From positions 56,145 to 120,144 of the forward strand of contig CALANS010000138.1 in assembly GCA_937926105.1 (NCBI GenBank): DNA of 64,000 bases. The letters run 5' to 3'. The notes below the pieces were generated by a model, which made no database searches, was not told the origin of the DNA, and saw only the letters and a list, made by a program, of their open reading frames with translations. Positions within the stretch are counted from its first letter, which is position 1; each line of letters opens with the position of its first letter. The DNA is from an uncultured Actinomycetes bacterium (GTDB lineage: Bacteria; Actinomycetota; Actinomycetes; Mycobacteriales; Nakamurellaceae). Shown here one piece after another: positions 16,182 to 24,400 of the stretch. Both the position numbers and the translations under genes were made by a program.

Positions 16182-18170
16182 TTACCGCGGGGGCGCGGGG
16201 CGTGGCTGGAACGCGTGTCCCAGCGGCGGCGCGGGGGAGCGGAACGTGGTCGTTTCGGGGTCTGCCCCGCGGGGAGCGTCGGGAGGTCGGTAAACCAGGT
16301 TGGCAACGGCGTAGTCCAGGTCAAGAGCGGGGCTGGTGCTGGGCCGGTCGATGCCCGCTTGGGCAGCCGCGATCAGGGCGGGGACGTCGGCGCCCGCGTC
16401 GGCGAGTCGGTCAAGTTGCGCAGCCAGGGTGGGCCAATGGGGGTCATCGAGGATGCCGGGGCCGGCGGCCGCCAGGTGGGGGCGCCATTGCTTGCTGGGC
16501 GGGCTGGTCCGGGACGGGCCGGTCCGGCCCGCGGGCGTGTCGTGAGGGGGCAATCCTGCTGAATCGTCCTGGGTCGGCGCGGCGGTCGGAACGTCGTTGG
16601 CTGGTGCTGTGACGGGCAGGTCGCGCCGTCCGCCGCCGTGCAGGGAATGTTGCAGTGGGCGGACCTTCTGGCTACGCGTGGTCTCTCGGTACGCGTGAGG
16701 CAGGTACCAGAGCTGTTGTCTGCTGGACCATTTGAAGCCTGCTTCCTTGAGCGCATTGCGGAGTTCGGTGTCGGATTTGTCGGTGCCCAGCACGGTGGTT
16801 CCGTGGTGGCCGTGCTGGATGTAGGGGCCGCTGGCTTCAGCGCTGGCGGGCGGGCGCTCTGGTCTGCGTGTCGCCTCATCGCCCGGCGTCGGCGGCTCCG
16901 CCGCGGGCTCGGGACGAACACGCAATTGCGGAGTGTGCCGATCGTTGTGCGCGGGGCGGCCCGGATCGTTGGGCGCAGGCACGAAAGATATGGAGGCGCG
17001 GCCGCCGTGGTGCACGGCCTCCGTCCCAGCGTCCTGGTCGGGAAACCCGCCCTGGCCCGACTCTTGTCCGCGCAGGTCGGCGGACTGGTCGATGGCGGCT
17101 CCGTCTCGACTCGGATTGTGGCGCAGCGGTGGTCGTGATGCGCTGACGTCGGGCTGTTCATGGATGGGTCGGTCGAGCGCGCGGTCGAGTCCGGGCGGGG
17201 TGCCGTCGGGGGTTTTCGCGGTGTCGAGGCGGTCCAGGATGCCGATGGCCGCGGCGCGTACTCGGCTGGCGGTGTCCTGGATCGTCTTGATGGGGTCCTG
17301 CTCGGGCACGCGCGACGCCCAGGTCGACACGTAGGGGATGGTGTACGGGGTGGTGTCCATTCCGTGCGCAGCGCCGATCATCAGCGCGACCGATTCGGCT
17401 TCAACTTCGGCAATGCCGCGATGTGTTGCGGCGTCGGCGTTGTCGCGGCTGTGCAGGACGATGTGGCCGGTTTCGTGGGCGAGGGTGCGGGCTCGGGATG
17501 CGTCGTCCATGTCGGCGCGGACGTGGACTGTGTGGGTGGCCCAGCTGGTCATTCCGTTCGCGCCGTGAAGTGCTGCGGCGTCGGGGGCGTCGTGCAGGGT
17601 GAAGCCCTGCTCGTTGACGATCCGGGCGAGCCCATCCCACATGCCGTCGGGTGCTTGCCCGGTGAGTAGCTGCGGTCGTGGGAGTTGCGCGACGGGCGGG
17701 CCGTTCGTCATTGAGATGTCCCACACGTAGGCGGGTTTCACGCCGATCAGGCGGGGGCGGACGGTCTGGCCGGGTGAGGGCTTCTCGCCTCGGCCGAGCC
17801 GGTGCCAGCTACCGGGGTCGTCGGGCTCGTCGGAGGCCATCCGGGCGGTGACGGGGGCGATGATCTGGTAGCCGGACTGGCCCTTCATGACGGCGCGCCC
17901 GAGCTGTCGCCATTGCTGGAAGCCGGCCAGGTAGGTGGGGAACGGGTCGGGAACTCGTCCTTCGGCGTGCGCGATGGAGTGTTGCAGCCAGATCAGCAGC
18001 GTGTTGTTGAACGACCTGGATCGGAACTGGGCGGCGAACTCGATGGCGCGTCGCCAGTCGTCGCCGGTGACCAGCGATTCGACGGCGGAGGTCAGTCTCT
18101 GCTGTAGCGCGTCGATCTTCGCGTTCCGGTCAGTGATCTTCTCCGCGAGGGTGCGGGTGTCGTAGCTCAT
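16182..18170 (-). CDS. ArdC-like antirestriction protein with metallopeptidase motif and C-terminal extension
   Basis: About 662 residues. The N-terminal ArdC/DUF1738 ssDNA-binding domain spans about 1-150 (ALQQRLTSAVESLVTGDDWRRAIEFAAQFRSRSFNNTLLIWLQ, PTYLAGFQQWRQLGRAVMKGQSGYQI). A zincin helix LAHETGHIVL (HETGH, 233-237) has a downstream Glu in AEVEAESVALMIG. The C-terminal half is Pro-rich and disordered-looking, with a small domain at about 455-520 (LRNALKEAGFKWSSRQQLWYLPHAYRETTR) that I cannot name. ArdC proteins enter recipients with transferred DNA and protect it from restriction. The first two codons are both ATG. GGAGGA upstream is better spaced for the second, at 18170. Confidence 0.82.
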   Translation of the reverse strand: MSYDTRTLAEKITDRNAKIDALQQRLTSAVESLVTGDDWRRAIEFAAQFRSRSFNNTLLIWLQHSIAHAEGRVPDPFPTYLAGFQQWRQLGRAVMKGQSGYQIIAPVTARMASDEPDDPGSWHRLGRGEKPSPGQTVRPRLIGVKPAYVWDISMTNGPPVAQLPRPQLLTGQAPDGMWDGLARIVNEQGFTLHDAPDAAALHGANGMTSWATHTVHVRADMDDASRARTLAHETGHIVLHSRDNADAATHRGIAEVEAESVALMIGAAHGMDTTPYTIPYVSTWASRVPEQDPIKTIQDTASRVRAAAIGILDRLDTAKTPDGTPPGLDRALDRPIHEQPDVSASRPPLRHNPSRDGAAIDQSADLRGQESGQGGFPDQDAGTEAVHHGGRASISFVPAPNDPGRPAHNDRHTPQLRVRPEPAAEPPTPGDEATRRPERPPASAEASGPYIQHGHHGTTVLGTDKSDTELRNALKEAGFKWSSRQQLWYLPHAYRETTRSQKVRPLQHSLHGGGRRDLPVTAPANDVPTAAPTQDDSAGLPPHDTPAGRTGPSRTSPPSKQWRPHLAAAGPGILDDPHWPTLAAQLDRLADAGADVPALIAAAQAGIDRPSTSPALDLDYAVANLVYRPPDAPRGADPETTTFRSPAPPLGHAFQPRPAPPR

Positions 18171-18456
18171 CATTCCTCCACGGGTCTGGACGACGAACCT
18201 GCGGCCGCCGCCGCGCTGCCGGTGCGACAGTCGGCCGATTCGCCAGCGTTCGTATGACGGACATCCTGAGGCTGGTGGCCGTGCGGCGTCTCGGGGCCAA
18301 CTTGTCGCGGGCTGTGTCCGGGCTGACGGTCAGCTGCTCGACCTCGCCGTGCCGACCGCGCTCGGTAGCCCGCTCGTTCAGGCTGGCGATGATCTCCTCG
18401 TTGCAGACGTGCTGTTGCTGGCGGCCGGCGCCGTAGCCGCGGCCGCGGGTGCTCAT
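18130..18456 (-). CDS. Possible small basic protein upstream of the ArdC-like gene
   Basis: A 108-residue frame beginning MSTRGRGYGAGRQQQHVCNEEIIASLNERATERGRHGEVEQLTVSPDTARDKLAPRRRTATSLR. The first 80 residues have plausible protein character (an amphipathic helix with EEIIASLNERA), but the end overlaps the ArdC gene by 41 bp in another frame. No domain is recognised. It could be co-transcribed with ardC or be a chance frame. The surrounding 18171-18726 holds no better candidate. Confidence 0.3.
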   Translation of the reverse strand: MSTRGRGYGAGRQQQHVCNEEIIASLNERATERGRHGEVEQLTVSPDTARDKLAPRRRTATSLRMSVIRTLANRPTVAPAARRRPQVRRPDPWRNDELRHPHPRGEDH

Positions 18457-18735
18457 GTTGGGCTTGCGCCGGCCTGGCTGTGGTTCAGCGTTCTGCTCCG
18501 TCCACCGTGCACCGAGGGACAGATGTCCCTCGGTCTGGTCGGCCGGTCTGGCACTGCTGTGTGCGGCCATGAGCGTGATGTTTCCTGCAGGTATGTCGCG
18601 GGCGGCGGCCCAGCGACGGGCGACTACATGGCTCGCGTGTCGTGGCGATCCGCCAGCCTACCTGTCGGGTGGCGGTGTCATGCTGAACGGCGAACAGGCC
18701 GGTCACGGGCCTGGCGGGCACGGGTGGTGAGTGCT

Positions 18736-19683
18736 ATGGCGGTACTCCTGGAGCAGCGGCCGACCGCGGAAAGCGGCCGCAGCACGCGTCGGCGGCTCTC
18801 GGCTGGGTGGTGGCAGGTGGTGGCGTCCGGACCGGCGATCGCGGGATCGGCGCTGCTGGTGGTCGTCGTGTGCGCGCTGCTGGCGCCCTGGCCGCTGCTG
18901 GCGTACGTGCCGCTGGCGGTGTGGGCGGGCGGCGCGGCAGCGGCGCTTACCCGGCCGGGGGAGCGCGTAGCGGTGCGCCTGGCCTGCGGTTTTCACCGCC
19001 CGCGCGCCGATCAGGCGGCGCTGCTGAACGACGCCGCGCAACGTGTGCTGGCCGCGGCGGGAGTGCCGGCGGACCGGGTGGATTTCTACGTACGGCCGGG
19101 CGGCCAGGTCAACGGATTCGCCGCGGGCGGGCACAGCGTGGCGGTCTCTCGCCGGGCGTTGGAAGATTTTGCGGCACGAGGGCATAGCCGGGTGGTGACC
19201 GAGGCGTTACTGGCCCACGAGGTGGGCCACTTGGTGGTGCCCGGCGCCCGGTTCGGGGTGGCGGTGTGGTGGCTGACCATGCCGGGGCGGGCGGCCGCCG
19301 GCGCAGTGATCACGGTGTGCCTGCTGCTGAGCGCGGCCAGGCATCAGCCTCGCCGGCTGCTCGTGGCAGTGGCAGCCGCGGGTATCGCTTACGGCGTGGC
19401 GCAGGCGGCCGGCCGGGGCGAATGGCCGGCGGCAGCGTGTCTGGCCGCCGTGGCGATCCTTGCGGTGGGTTGCCCGCTGCTGCGCGCGGCGGCTGGTCGC
19501 GCCACGGAGTACGCCGCTGACGCATTTGCCGCGTCCTGCGGCTACGGCCCGGCGCTGGCCTGGGCGCTGCAGCACACCACGAGGCCGCCGGACCCGATCG
19601 GGTGGGTGTCCAGGATGCGGGCCGACCACCCGGCGGGCGGTCTACGCCTGGCCGCCCTGGCCGAGCTTTCCGGACGCCCTTGA
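18736..19683 (+). CDS. M48-family membrane metalloprotease
   Basis: A 315-residue protein. GTG 18727 is an alternative start three codons earlier. Two N-terminal transmembrane helices lie at about 28-70. The peptidase domain carries ALLAHEVGHLVVPG with HEVGH at about 161-165. The third zinc ligand is expected in GRATEYAADAFAA, which matches the ExxxD pattern of HtpX/Ste24-type enzymes. Further hydrophobic helices lie between these motifs (about 180-240). A C-terminal segment PPDPIGWVSRMRADHPAGGLRLAAL fits the family's HPPxxxRIxxL tail. It probably cleaves membrane or envelope proteins. It lies just before the XRE regulator and may help remodel the envelope for the pilus or transfer apparatus, which is inference only. 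Confidence 0.8.
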   Translation: MAVLLEQRPTAESGRSTRRRLSAGWWQVVASGPAIAGSALLVVVVCALLAPWPLLAYVPLAVWAGGAAAALTRPGERVAVRLACGFHRPRADQAALLNDAAQRVLAAAGVPADRVDFYVRPGGQVNGFAAGGHSVAVSRRALEDFAARGHSRVVTEALLAHEVGHLVVPGARFGVAVWWLTMPGRAAAGAVITVCLLLSAARHQPRRLLVAVAAAGIAYGVAQAAGRGEWPAAACLAAVAILAVGCPLLRAAAGRATEYAADAFAASCGYGPALAWALQHTTRPPDPIGWVSRMRADHPAGGLRLAALAELSGRP

Positions 19684-19783
19684 AGGACCCGCGGGTGCCC
19701 CGGCGGTTGAGTCGGTGCGGAATCCGCGCGGGTGGACGGAGCGACGCCGTCATGCCCGGTGCGGGGTCGGCGCAGGGTTTGGC

Positions 19784-20305
19784 ATGATCAGCACCAGCGC
19801 GCCGGCCCACCTGGCTATGCCGTCGTGCCGCACCTTTTTCGTCGAGTGGATGGGACTTGCTTGCGTGGCCGATGCGTCGTTCTCGCCCGACGCGCTGCGG
19901 CGGGCACGACTTCAGGCCCATCTGTCTCAGGAGCAGCTGGCAGCGATGGTCGGGGTGTCTGGCCGCGCAAGGGTCAGCGTGTGGGAGCGGGGGGTGGAGC
20001 GGCCTGGAGTGTCGGTGGTCCCGCGGCTGGCGGCAGCGTTGGGCGTTGACGTCAGTGCCCTGTACAAGGGCAGTGACGGCGCGAGCCTGGCCGTACTTCG
20101 ACGCGGTGCGGGCCTGTCCCTGGACGAGCTCGCGCGACGGGCCGGGCTGAGTTCGACTCGGTATCGGCGGATCGAACACGGCCGACATCCTTCCGAACAA
20201 GAGATCGGGCGGATCGCGGCCGTCCTGAGCATTCCCGACGCTACGGTGCGCCAGTCCCTACCGCCAAGATCAGGCGACCGCGGCGAGGAGAAACCCAGCG
20301 GCTAG
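19784..20305 (+). CDS. Transcription regulator with two XRE-type HTH domains
   Basis: About 173 residues from ATG 19784, or about 146 from GTG 19865, which would start VADASFSPDALRRARLQ. HTH 1 is FSPDALRRARLQAHLSQEQLAAMVGVSGRARVSVWERGVERPGVSVVPRLAAALGVDVSALY. HTH 2 is LAVLRRGAGLSLDELARRAGLSSTRYRRIEHGRHPSEQEIGRIAAVLSI. Two Cro/C1-type domains in tandem suggest binding to extended or paired operators. The gene runs convergent into the prepilin peptidase gene and overlaps it by 36 bp. It is a reasonable candidate regulator of the Tad locus or of transfer. The start is uncertain because no strong ribosome site is visible. Confidence 0.8.
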   Translation: MISTSAPAHLAMPSCRTFFVEWMGLACVADASFSPDALRRARLQAHLSQEQLAAMVGVSGRARVSVWERGVERPGVSVVPRLAAALGVDVSALYKGSDGASLAVLRRGAGLSLDELARRAGLSSTRYRRIEHGRHPSEQEIGRIAAVLSIPDATVRQSLPPRSGDRGEEKPSG

Positions 20306-20911
20306 CGCCGGGCCATACGCAATCATGGCCCGCCGATCGCGGGTCCGCGCATATGCGATGGCGGCCATGGCGGCAGCCAGAACGGCGAACACCAGAACGG
20401 CGAGAATGACGGCGCGATAATGGGTATGGCCCAAGCCGAGCCCGCCGAGGACTGCCAAGCGGACATCCCCGAAACCGACCCCGGCGAATCGCCAACACAG
20501 AAGCAGAACCAGCCCTGCGCCGGCCGCCGCCGCCGCAGAAAGCACCGGTGCCCGCCAGTCGGCGGTAACGATGCCCGCCACCACCAGCAGCACCCCGGTG
20601 GTCACCATGCCTGTCCGCACCAGCGGGGTGGGGATGCGCTGGGTGCGGGCGTCGCACACCGTCGCCGCCGCCAGCGTCGCCGACCAGCAAGCAAGGGCCG
20701 GCAGCCACCAGAGTGAGCCCGCCCGATCCGCAGCCGCGACGGCCACCACTCCCGCGACGACGCCAGCCCCCGCCGCCACGCCCCGCAGCGGCCACGAGGC
20801 GGCGTAGCGGACGGCGTCGAGCCGCCGCAAACCCCAGACGACCAGCAGCGGAACCGCGGCGAACCCGCCGGCGGCGACGCCGACCGCGATCCACCCCCAG
20901 GCAACGGCCAT
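20270..20911 (-). CDS. tadV: A24 prepilin peptidase (TadV/CpaA-like)
   Basis: A 213-residue integral membrane protein with about six helices. The aspartate protease motifs are ATVCDARTQRIPTPLV (first Asp, in place of the usual D..xxRIPN) and GVGFGDVRLAVLGGL (GxGD, second Asp). There is no cytoplasmic methylase domain, consistent with the minimal CpaA/TadV type that cleaves Flp prepilins after Gly. Its substrates are most likely the four prepilin-like proteins at 27696-29348, which carry matching Gly cleavage sites. It is divergent from the rest of the Tad operon, and its 3' end overlaps the XRE gene. Confidence 0.88.
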   Translation of the reverse strand: MAVAWGWIAVGVAAGGFAAVPLLVVWGLRRLDAVRYAASWPLRGVAAGAGVVAGVVAVAAADRAGSLWWLPALACWSATLAAATVCDARTQRIPTPLVRTGMVTTGVLLVVAGIVTADWRAPVLSAAAAAGAGLVLLLCWRFAGVGFGDVRLAVLGGLGLGHTHYRAVILAVLVFAVLAAAMAAIAYARTRDRRAMIAYGPALAAGFLLAAVA

Positions 20912-21110
20912 GACCCTCCACTTCTAACACACTTCGGCGAATGTAGTGGCGATCCGCCACCACACTATGCCACACTGGTGGAGCGCTGCGACAGTCTTGC
21001 CGGCTACGGATGGTCAGTAATCGGACACGGAAAGTGCTCACCGTGGCCTGGATGGGGTTACTGTGCCTGCACGGACCGAATCTGCCGCGGGGTGCGGAGG
21101 TGAAGTGGTC
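20912..21110. promoter_or_regulatory. Divergent Tad-locus control region with inverted repeats
   Basis: GTGGCG (20946-20951) and CGCCAC (20955-20960) form a tight palindrome, and CCAC-ACTG-GTGG follows within about 20 bp. They lie between the prepilin peptidase and the lipoprotein gene and could be operator sites for a dimeric regulator such as the nearby double-XRE protein. No promoter elements are certain. Confidence 0.4.
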
Positions 21111-21872
21111 ATGAAGATGCGGATCGTTGCGACGGCGCTACTGGCCGCGCTGCTGACGGCAGGTTGCTCCGGCGGGGACGGCACCCCGATCAGCGTGTCC
21201 GGTGCGAGTGGCACGACGCCTGCCAGCCCATCGCAGCGGTCTACGCGTCCGACTCCCGGCAGTACGGTCCCGAGCTCACCAGGGAGCATCGCGACGCCGA
21301 CTCTGCCTGTGCGCAGCACGACGTCCCACTCGCGGGTCACCTCCGGGTCAGCTGACCCGAGTGCGTCAATGATGAACTCCACGACCCAGAGCATCCAGAC
21401 ATCAATCTCAACGACGACCGCAACCGCATGGACGCCGCCGGATTACGGCTCGGCCGAATCAGCAGTGGACGCTTACCTCAAGGTCAGGGAAGCCAACGAC
21501 GCGGGCCTGAAAGATCCCAACCATCCACCCACCTCCGAAATTGAGAAGTATTCGCAGGGACAAGGCCGTTTGGTCATGGAGGACTCAATCGCGGACGAGG
21601 TCAAGCATGGCACAGCCTGGCGGGGTATGCCGTGGGCGAGACGCGTAGTGGTGATCAATACAAAGCCGAAGGTTAACGAGGTGATCTTGTCGGATTGCCC
21701 GCAACCGAACAGCTCGTGGGAGCAGTACGACGTAAAGACTGGCAAGGCGATCCCCCAACAGGTGCGCACGCCGCCGCCCCCATACCTAGCCACAGTGACC
21801 ATGTTCAAGGTTCAGGGGACGTGGGTAATGGTGTCGCTTCGGCTCGATGGAGCGAAGACATGCACACGATGA
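21111..21872 (+). CDS. Lipoprotein heading the Tad operon
   Basis: A 253-residue protein starting at ATG 21111 with GGAGGTGA 7 nt upstream. The signal peptide MKMRIVATALLAALLTAGC ends in a lipobox (LTAGC). About 80 Ser/Thr/Pro-rich residues follow, and then a compact domain from about 110 (SAESAVDAYLKVREANDAGLKDPNHPPTSEIEKYSQGQG, then VVVINTKPKVNEVILSDCPQPNSSW and VTMFKVQGTWVMVSLRLDGAKTC). This resembles small NTF2-like secreted domains of actinobacterial mobile elements, but I do not recognise a named family. It ends in an overlap with the next gene and is probably its translationally coupled partner. Confidence 0.7.
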   Translation: MKMRIVATALLAALLTAGCSGGDGTPISVSGASGTTPASPSQRSTRPTPGSTVPSSPGSIATPTLPVRSTTSHSRVTSGSADPSASMMNSTTQSIQTSISTTTATAWTPPDYGSAESAVDAYLKVREANDAGLKDPNHPPTSEIEKYSQGQGRLVMEDSIADEVKHGTAWRGMPWARRVVVINTKPKVNEVILSDCPQPNSSWEQYDVKTGKAIPQQVRTPPPPYLATVTMFKVQGTWVMVSLRLDGAKTCTR

Positions 21873-22858
21873 CGCGGCGGTGCGGGTTGTCGCTCGCGAT
21901 GGCTACCGGGCTGATCCTCGCATTCGCGTGCGTCTGTCTGATCCCGCCACGCGCGAGTGCATGCACAGTCGACGACCCGAATTGCGTATCGGTGGGCGCG
22001 GCTTCGCCGGGGCAATCCGGTCGCGGTGGCAGTTCTGGTACGGCTGATCCTGCAACGGGTGACGGCGTCTCGGGTTCGGGTGGCGGGGCTCATGATGATC
22101 TCGCCACATCGCATGCAGAGATTGATCCTGCATCGGGCGACGGGGATGGCGGGTCGACTCCTGATTTGTCATTCGTATGCGAGTCCATGCTCGAGCAAAA
22201 CCTGAACACGATGCGGCCGGATCAGCTGATTGCGATGATGAAGGCGTCTGGTTGCCCGGCGTCGTCGTACGCGGCCCTGGAGAGAAGGTGGGGCCGAGCA
22301 GCGCCAACGCCTCCGTCGCCTGCGCCTCCGTCGCCGGCGACCTTGGCGCGGCAGGCGGAGTCGTCGTTTGAGTTGCCGGTTCCGGTGCCTGGCCGATTCC
22401 CGGCGGGCTCGATGCCGGACGGCCGTGCATACACGGTGGTGAATACGCACATGTGGTTCTGGACCGACCGATCGGTGTGGAAGCCGTTGTCGGCCACCGC
22501 CAGGGCCGGTGCGAACTGGGCGAGGGTCACGGCGACGCCCACCCGGTTGACATTCACACCGGGTGACGGGCACGCATCCGTGTCGTGCCGAGGCCCGGGA
22601 ATGGTCTTCGACCCGGATTCGTCCCGGTACACCTATCCGGGATCGTGGGCCCCGATAGCGGAGCCGGGCGGCTGCGACTACGTCTACCAGCACGCCTCGG
22701 GCCAGCAGCCGAACGAGGAAGTGACGGCCACGCTGGCGATCACCTGGGATTTGACATGGACCGGGTCGGGCAACACCTCGGGCACGTTGACCCAGCACAC
22801 CACCACCACGACGGAGAGATTCGTTGTGGCGGAGTTGCAGTCGGTGGTGACGGGATGA
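21860..22858 (+). CDS. Secreted protein of unknown function in the Tad operon
   Basis: About 332 residues from ATG 21860 (GGAG 7 nt upstream). ATG 21869, inside an ATGA overlap with the lipoprotein stop, is an alternative. A signal peptide runs through LILAFACVCLIPPRASACTV. A Gly/Ser-rich linker and a central helix (CESMLEQNLNTMRPDQLIAMMKASGCPASSYAALERRWG) follow. The C-terminal half is beta-rich (VVNTHMWFWTDRSVWKPLSATARAGANWARVTATPTRLTFTPG ... CDYVYQHASGQQPNEEVTATLAITWDLTWTGSG). This architecture recurs beside Tad genes in actinobacteria, from memory. Its function is unknown. It may be an outer pilus or cell-wall component. Confidence 0.7.
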   Translation: MHTMTRRCGLSLAMATGLILAFACVCLIPPRASACTVDDPNCVSVGAASPGQSGRGGSSGTADPATGDGVSGSGGGAHDDLATSHAEIDPASGDGDGGSTPDLSFVCESMLEQNLNTMRPDQLIAMMKASGCPASSYAALERRWGRAAPTPPSPAPPSPATLARQAESSFELPVPVPGRFPAGSMPDGRAYTVVNTHMWFWTDRSVWKPLSATARAGANWARVTATPTRLTFTPGDGHASVSCRGPGMVFDPDSSRYTYPGSWAPIAEPGGCDYVYQHASGQQPNEEVTATLAITWDLTWTGSGNTSGTLTQHTTTTTERFVVAELQSVVTG

Positions 22859-23595
22859 GTTCGCACAGCAACGGGGCCGCACGCACGCCATTGATGACGG
22901 GCCGGGACGGGCACCCGCCGGGCAGCCCGTCCGCGGCGGCGACACCACCGATGGCTGGGACCGAGTCAGGAACCCAGGTCCGAGCGGCGGCGGCACGGCG
23001 CCGCTCGCGCCGCGGACTGTTGATCGCGGTGCTGGTCGTGGCCTTGGGCGGGGTGTTGGCCTTCGCCGGGGCGAACATGCTGACCCGACACAGCCAGGTG
23101 TTGGCGGTGACACGGGATGTTCCGATGGGCCAGGTGATCACGTCGGCGGATTTGGTGGTGGCGTCGGTGAGCACGGATCCGAACCTGTCCCCGATCCCGG
23201 CTGACGAGCGCGACCGGGTGGTGGGCATGGTGGCGCAGGTGCCGCTGGTGAAAGGTGAGCTGCTCACGCGCGGTCAGGTCGGCGCCGCGACCGGGTTCGT
23301 CGCCGGGCAGCAGCTGGTGGCGTTGCCGCTGAAGCTGGGGCAATTGCCCGCTCGGGGCCTGTCGCCGGGGGAGCTCGTGCTGGTGGTGGGCACCCCGGGT
23401 AGCGCCGGGTCGCTCGACGGATCGAAACCCGCTGTGTCGCAGGTGGACGCGGTGGTGGATGGCGTGGGCAAGACGGACGCTGCCAGCGGGATAACGGTGG
23501 TGGACGTCCGGGTGGCGGCAGCGGATGGGCCGGGCTTGGCGCGGCTGGCCTCGACCGGGAACCTGGCGGTGATTGTGCTGCCGGCGGGGGGCTGA
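22855..23595 (+). CDS. SAF-domain protein, CpaB/RcpC-like pilus assembly factor
   Basis: 246 residues from ATG 22855 (ATGA overlap). A cytoplasmic N-terminal tail of about 45 residues and one transmembrane helix (RRGLLIAVLVVALGGVLAFAGANML) precede a SAF domain that begins QVLAVTRDVPMGQVITSADLVVASVS and continues AQVPLVKGELLTRGQVG. This is the RcpC/CpaB pattern. In Tad systems such proteins sit at the envelope and help pilus extrusion or stability. In a Gram-positive host there is no secretin, so it is more likely a cell-wall-facing component. It is coupled to the next gene, which starts 8 bp downstream. Confidence 0.8.
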   Translation: MSSHSNGAARTPLMTGRDGHPPGSPSAAATPPMAGTESGTQVRAAAARRRSRRGLLIAVLVVALGGVLAFAGANMLTRHSQVLAVTRDVPMGQVITSADLVVASVSTDPNLSPIPADERDRVVGMVAQVPLVKGELLTRGQVGAATGFVAGQQLVALPLKLGQLPARGLSPGELVLVVGTPGSAGSLDGSKPAVSQVDAVVDGVGKTDAASGITVVDVRVAAADGPGLARLASTGNLAVIVLPAGG

Positions 23596-23602
23596 GGCGG
23601 CG

Positions 23603-24400
23603 ATGTTGACGGTGGTGACGTCGGGGAAGGCCTCGCCGGGGGTGTCGGCCACGGTGTGGGCGTTGGGCCTGGCCTGGCCGGGCGAGGGCGTGCTGGTCGC
23701 GGACGCTGACCCGGTCGGCGGGGATCTGGCGTCGGGGTTCCTGGCTGGCCGGGTCGACGTCGCTCGGGGCTTGTTGTCGTGGGCGATCGCGGCTCGGGGC
23801 GAGGTTCCCGCGCTGCAGGGCGCGGCCCTGCTGGCCGAGCATGCGGTCACGGTGCCGGAGCGGCCGGGATTGTGGCTGCTGCCGGGGGTGGCCGACGCGG
23901 TGGCCGGCCGGTCGCTGACCTCGCAAACGTGGGGGCGGCTGGCGCTGGCGTTGGAGCGCTCGTCGGCGGTGTTGGGCCGAGATGCGCTGGTCGATGCGGG
24001 GCGCCTGGCCGGTAGTTCAGTCCCCAATGGCGCGTTGTTTCACGCGGCGGACAGGGTTCTGGTGGCGGTGCGCAGCAGCGTCCGCTCGGTACACGCCGCC
24101 ACGCAGGCAGTGTCGTGGCTGCGGGAGAGCCTGGGCGATGTGGGGTCGGTGTCGGCGCTGGTGATCGGCAACGGCCCGTATACGGCCGGCGAGATTTCCG
24201 CGGCGCTGGGCATCCCAGTGCTGGGGGCCCTTCCGGCGGATCCGCGGGCGGCGGCGGTGGTGATGGACGGGGCCGCGATGCCCTGGCCGCGGCTGGCCCG
24301 CTCGCCGCTGCTGCGAGTCGCGGCCAGCCTGGCGCGCGGCCTGGCCACTGTTCAGCCCGCCGAACCGGCCCGGGCACCGCAGGCGGAGGTGGCGAGATGA
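23603..24400 (+). CDS. CpaE/TadZ-like P-loop protein with a degenerate Walker A
   Basis: 265 residues beginning MLTVVTSGKASPGVSATVWALGLAWPGEGVLVADADPVGGDLASGFL. The fold is ParA/MinD-like (an SGKxxPGxS nucleotide loop, then VLVADADPVGGD as the switch strand and VLVAVRSSVRSVHAA later), but the canonical Walker A KGGxGKT is altered to SGKASPGVSAT. TadZ/CpaE proteins localise the pilus machine at the pole, and several are non-hydrolysing. The stop overlaps the ATG of the ATPase gene, so the two are probably made together. A standard ParA partitioning role is less likely given the operon. Confidence 0.75.
   Translation: MLTVVTSGKASPGVSATVWALGLAWPGEGVLVADADPVGGDLASGFLAGRVDVARGLLSWAIAARGEVPALQGAALLAEHAVTVPERPGLWLLPGVADAVAGRSLTSQTWGRLALALERSSAVLGRDALVDAGRLAGSSVPNGALFHAADRVLVAVRSSVRSVHAATQAVSWLRESLGDVGSVSALVIGNGPYTAGEISAALGIPVLGALPADPRAAAVVMDGAAMPWPRLARSPLLRVAASLARGLATVQPAEPARAPQAEVAR

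Noticed and set aside
18449..18730. Short plus-strand frame before the M48 gene
   Set aside because: It is Arg/Gly/Pro/Ala-rich with no recognisable domain. The protease frame with its own start explains the coding downstream.
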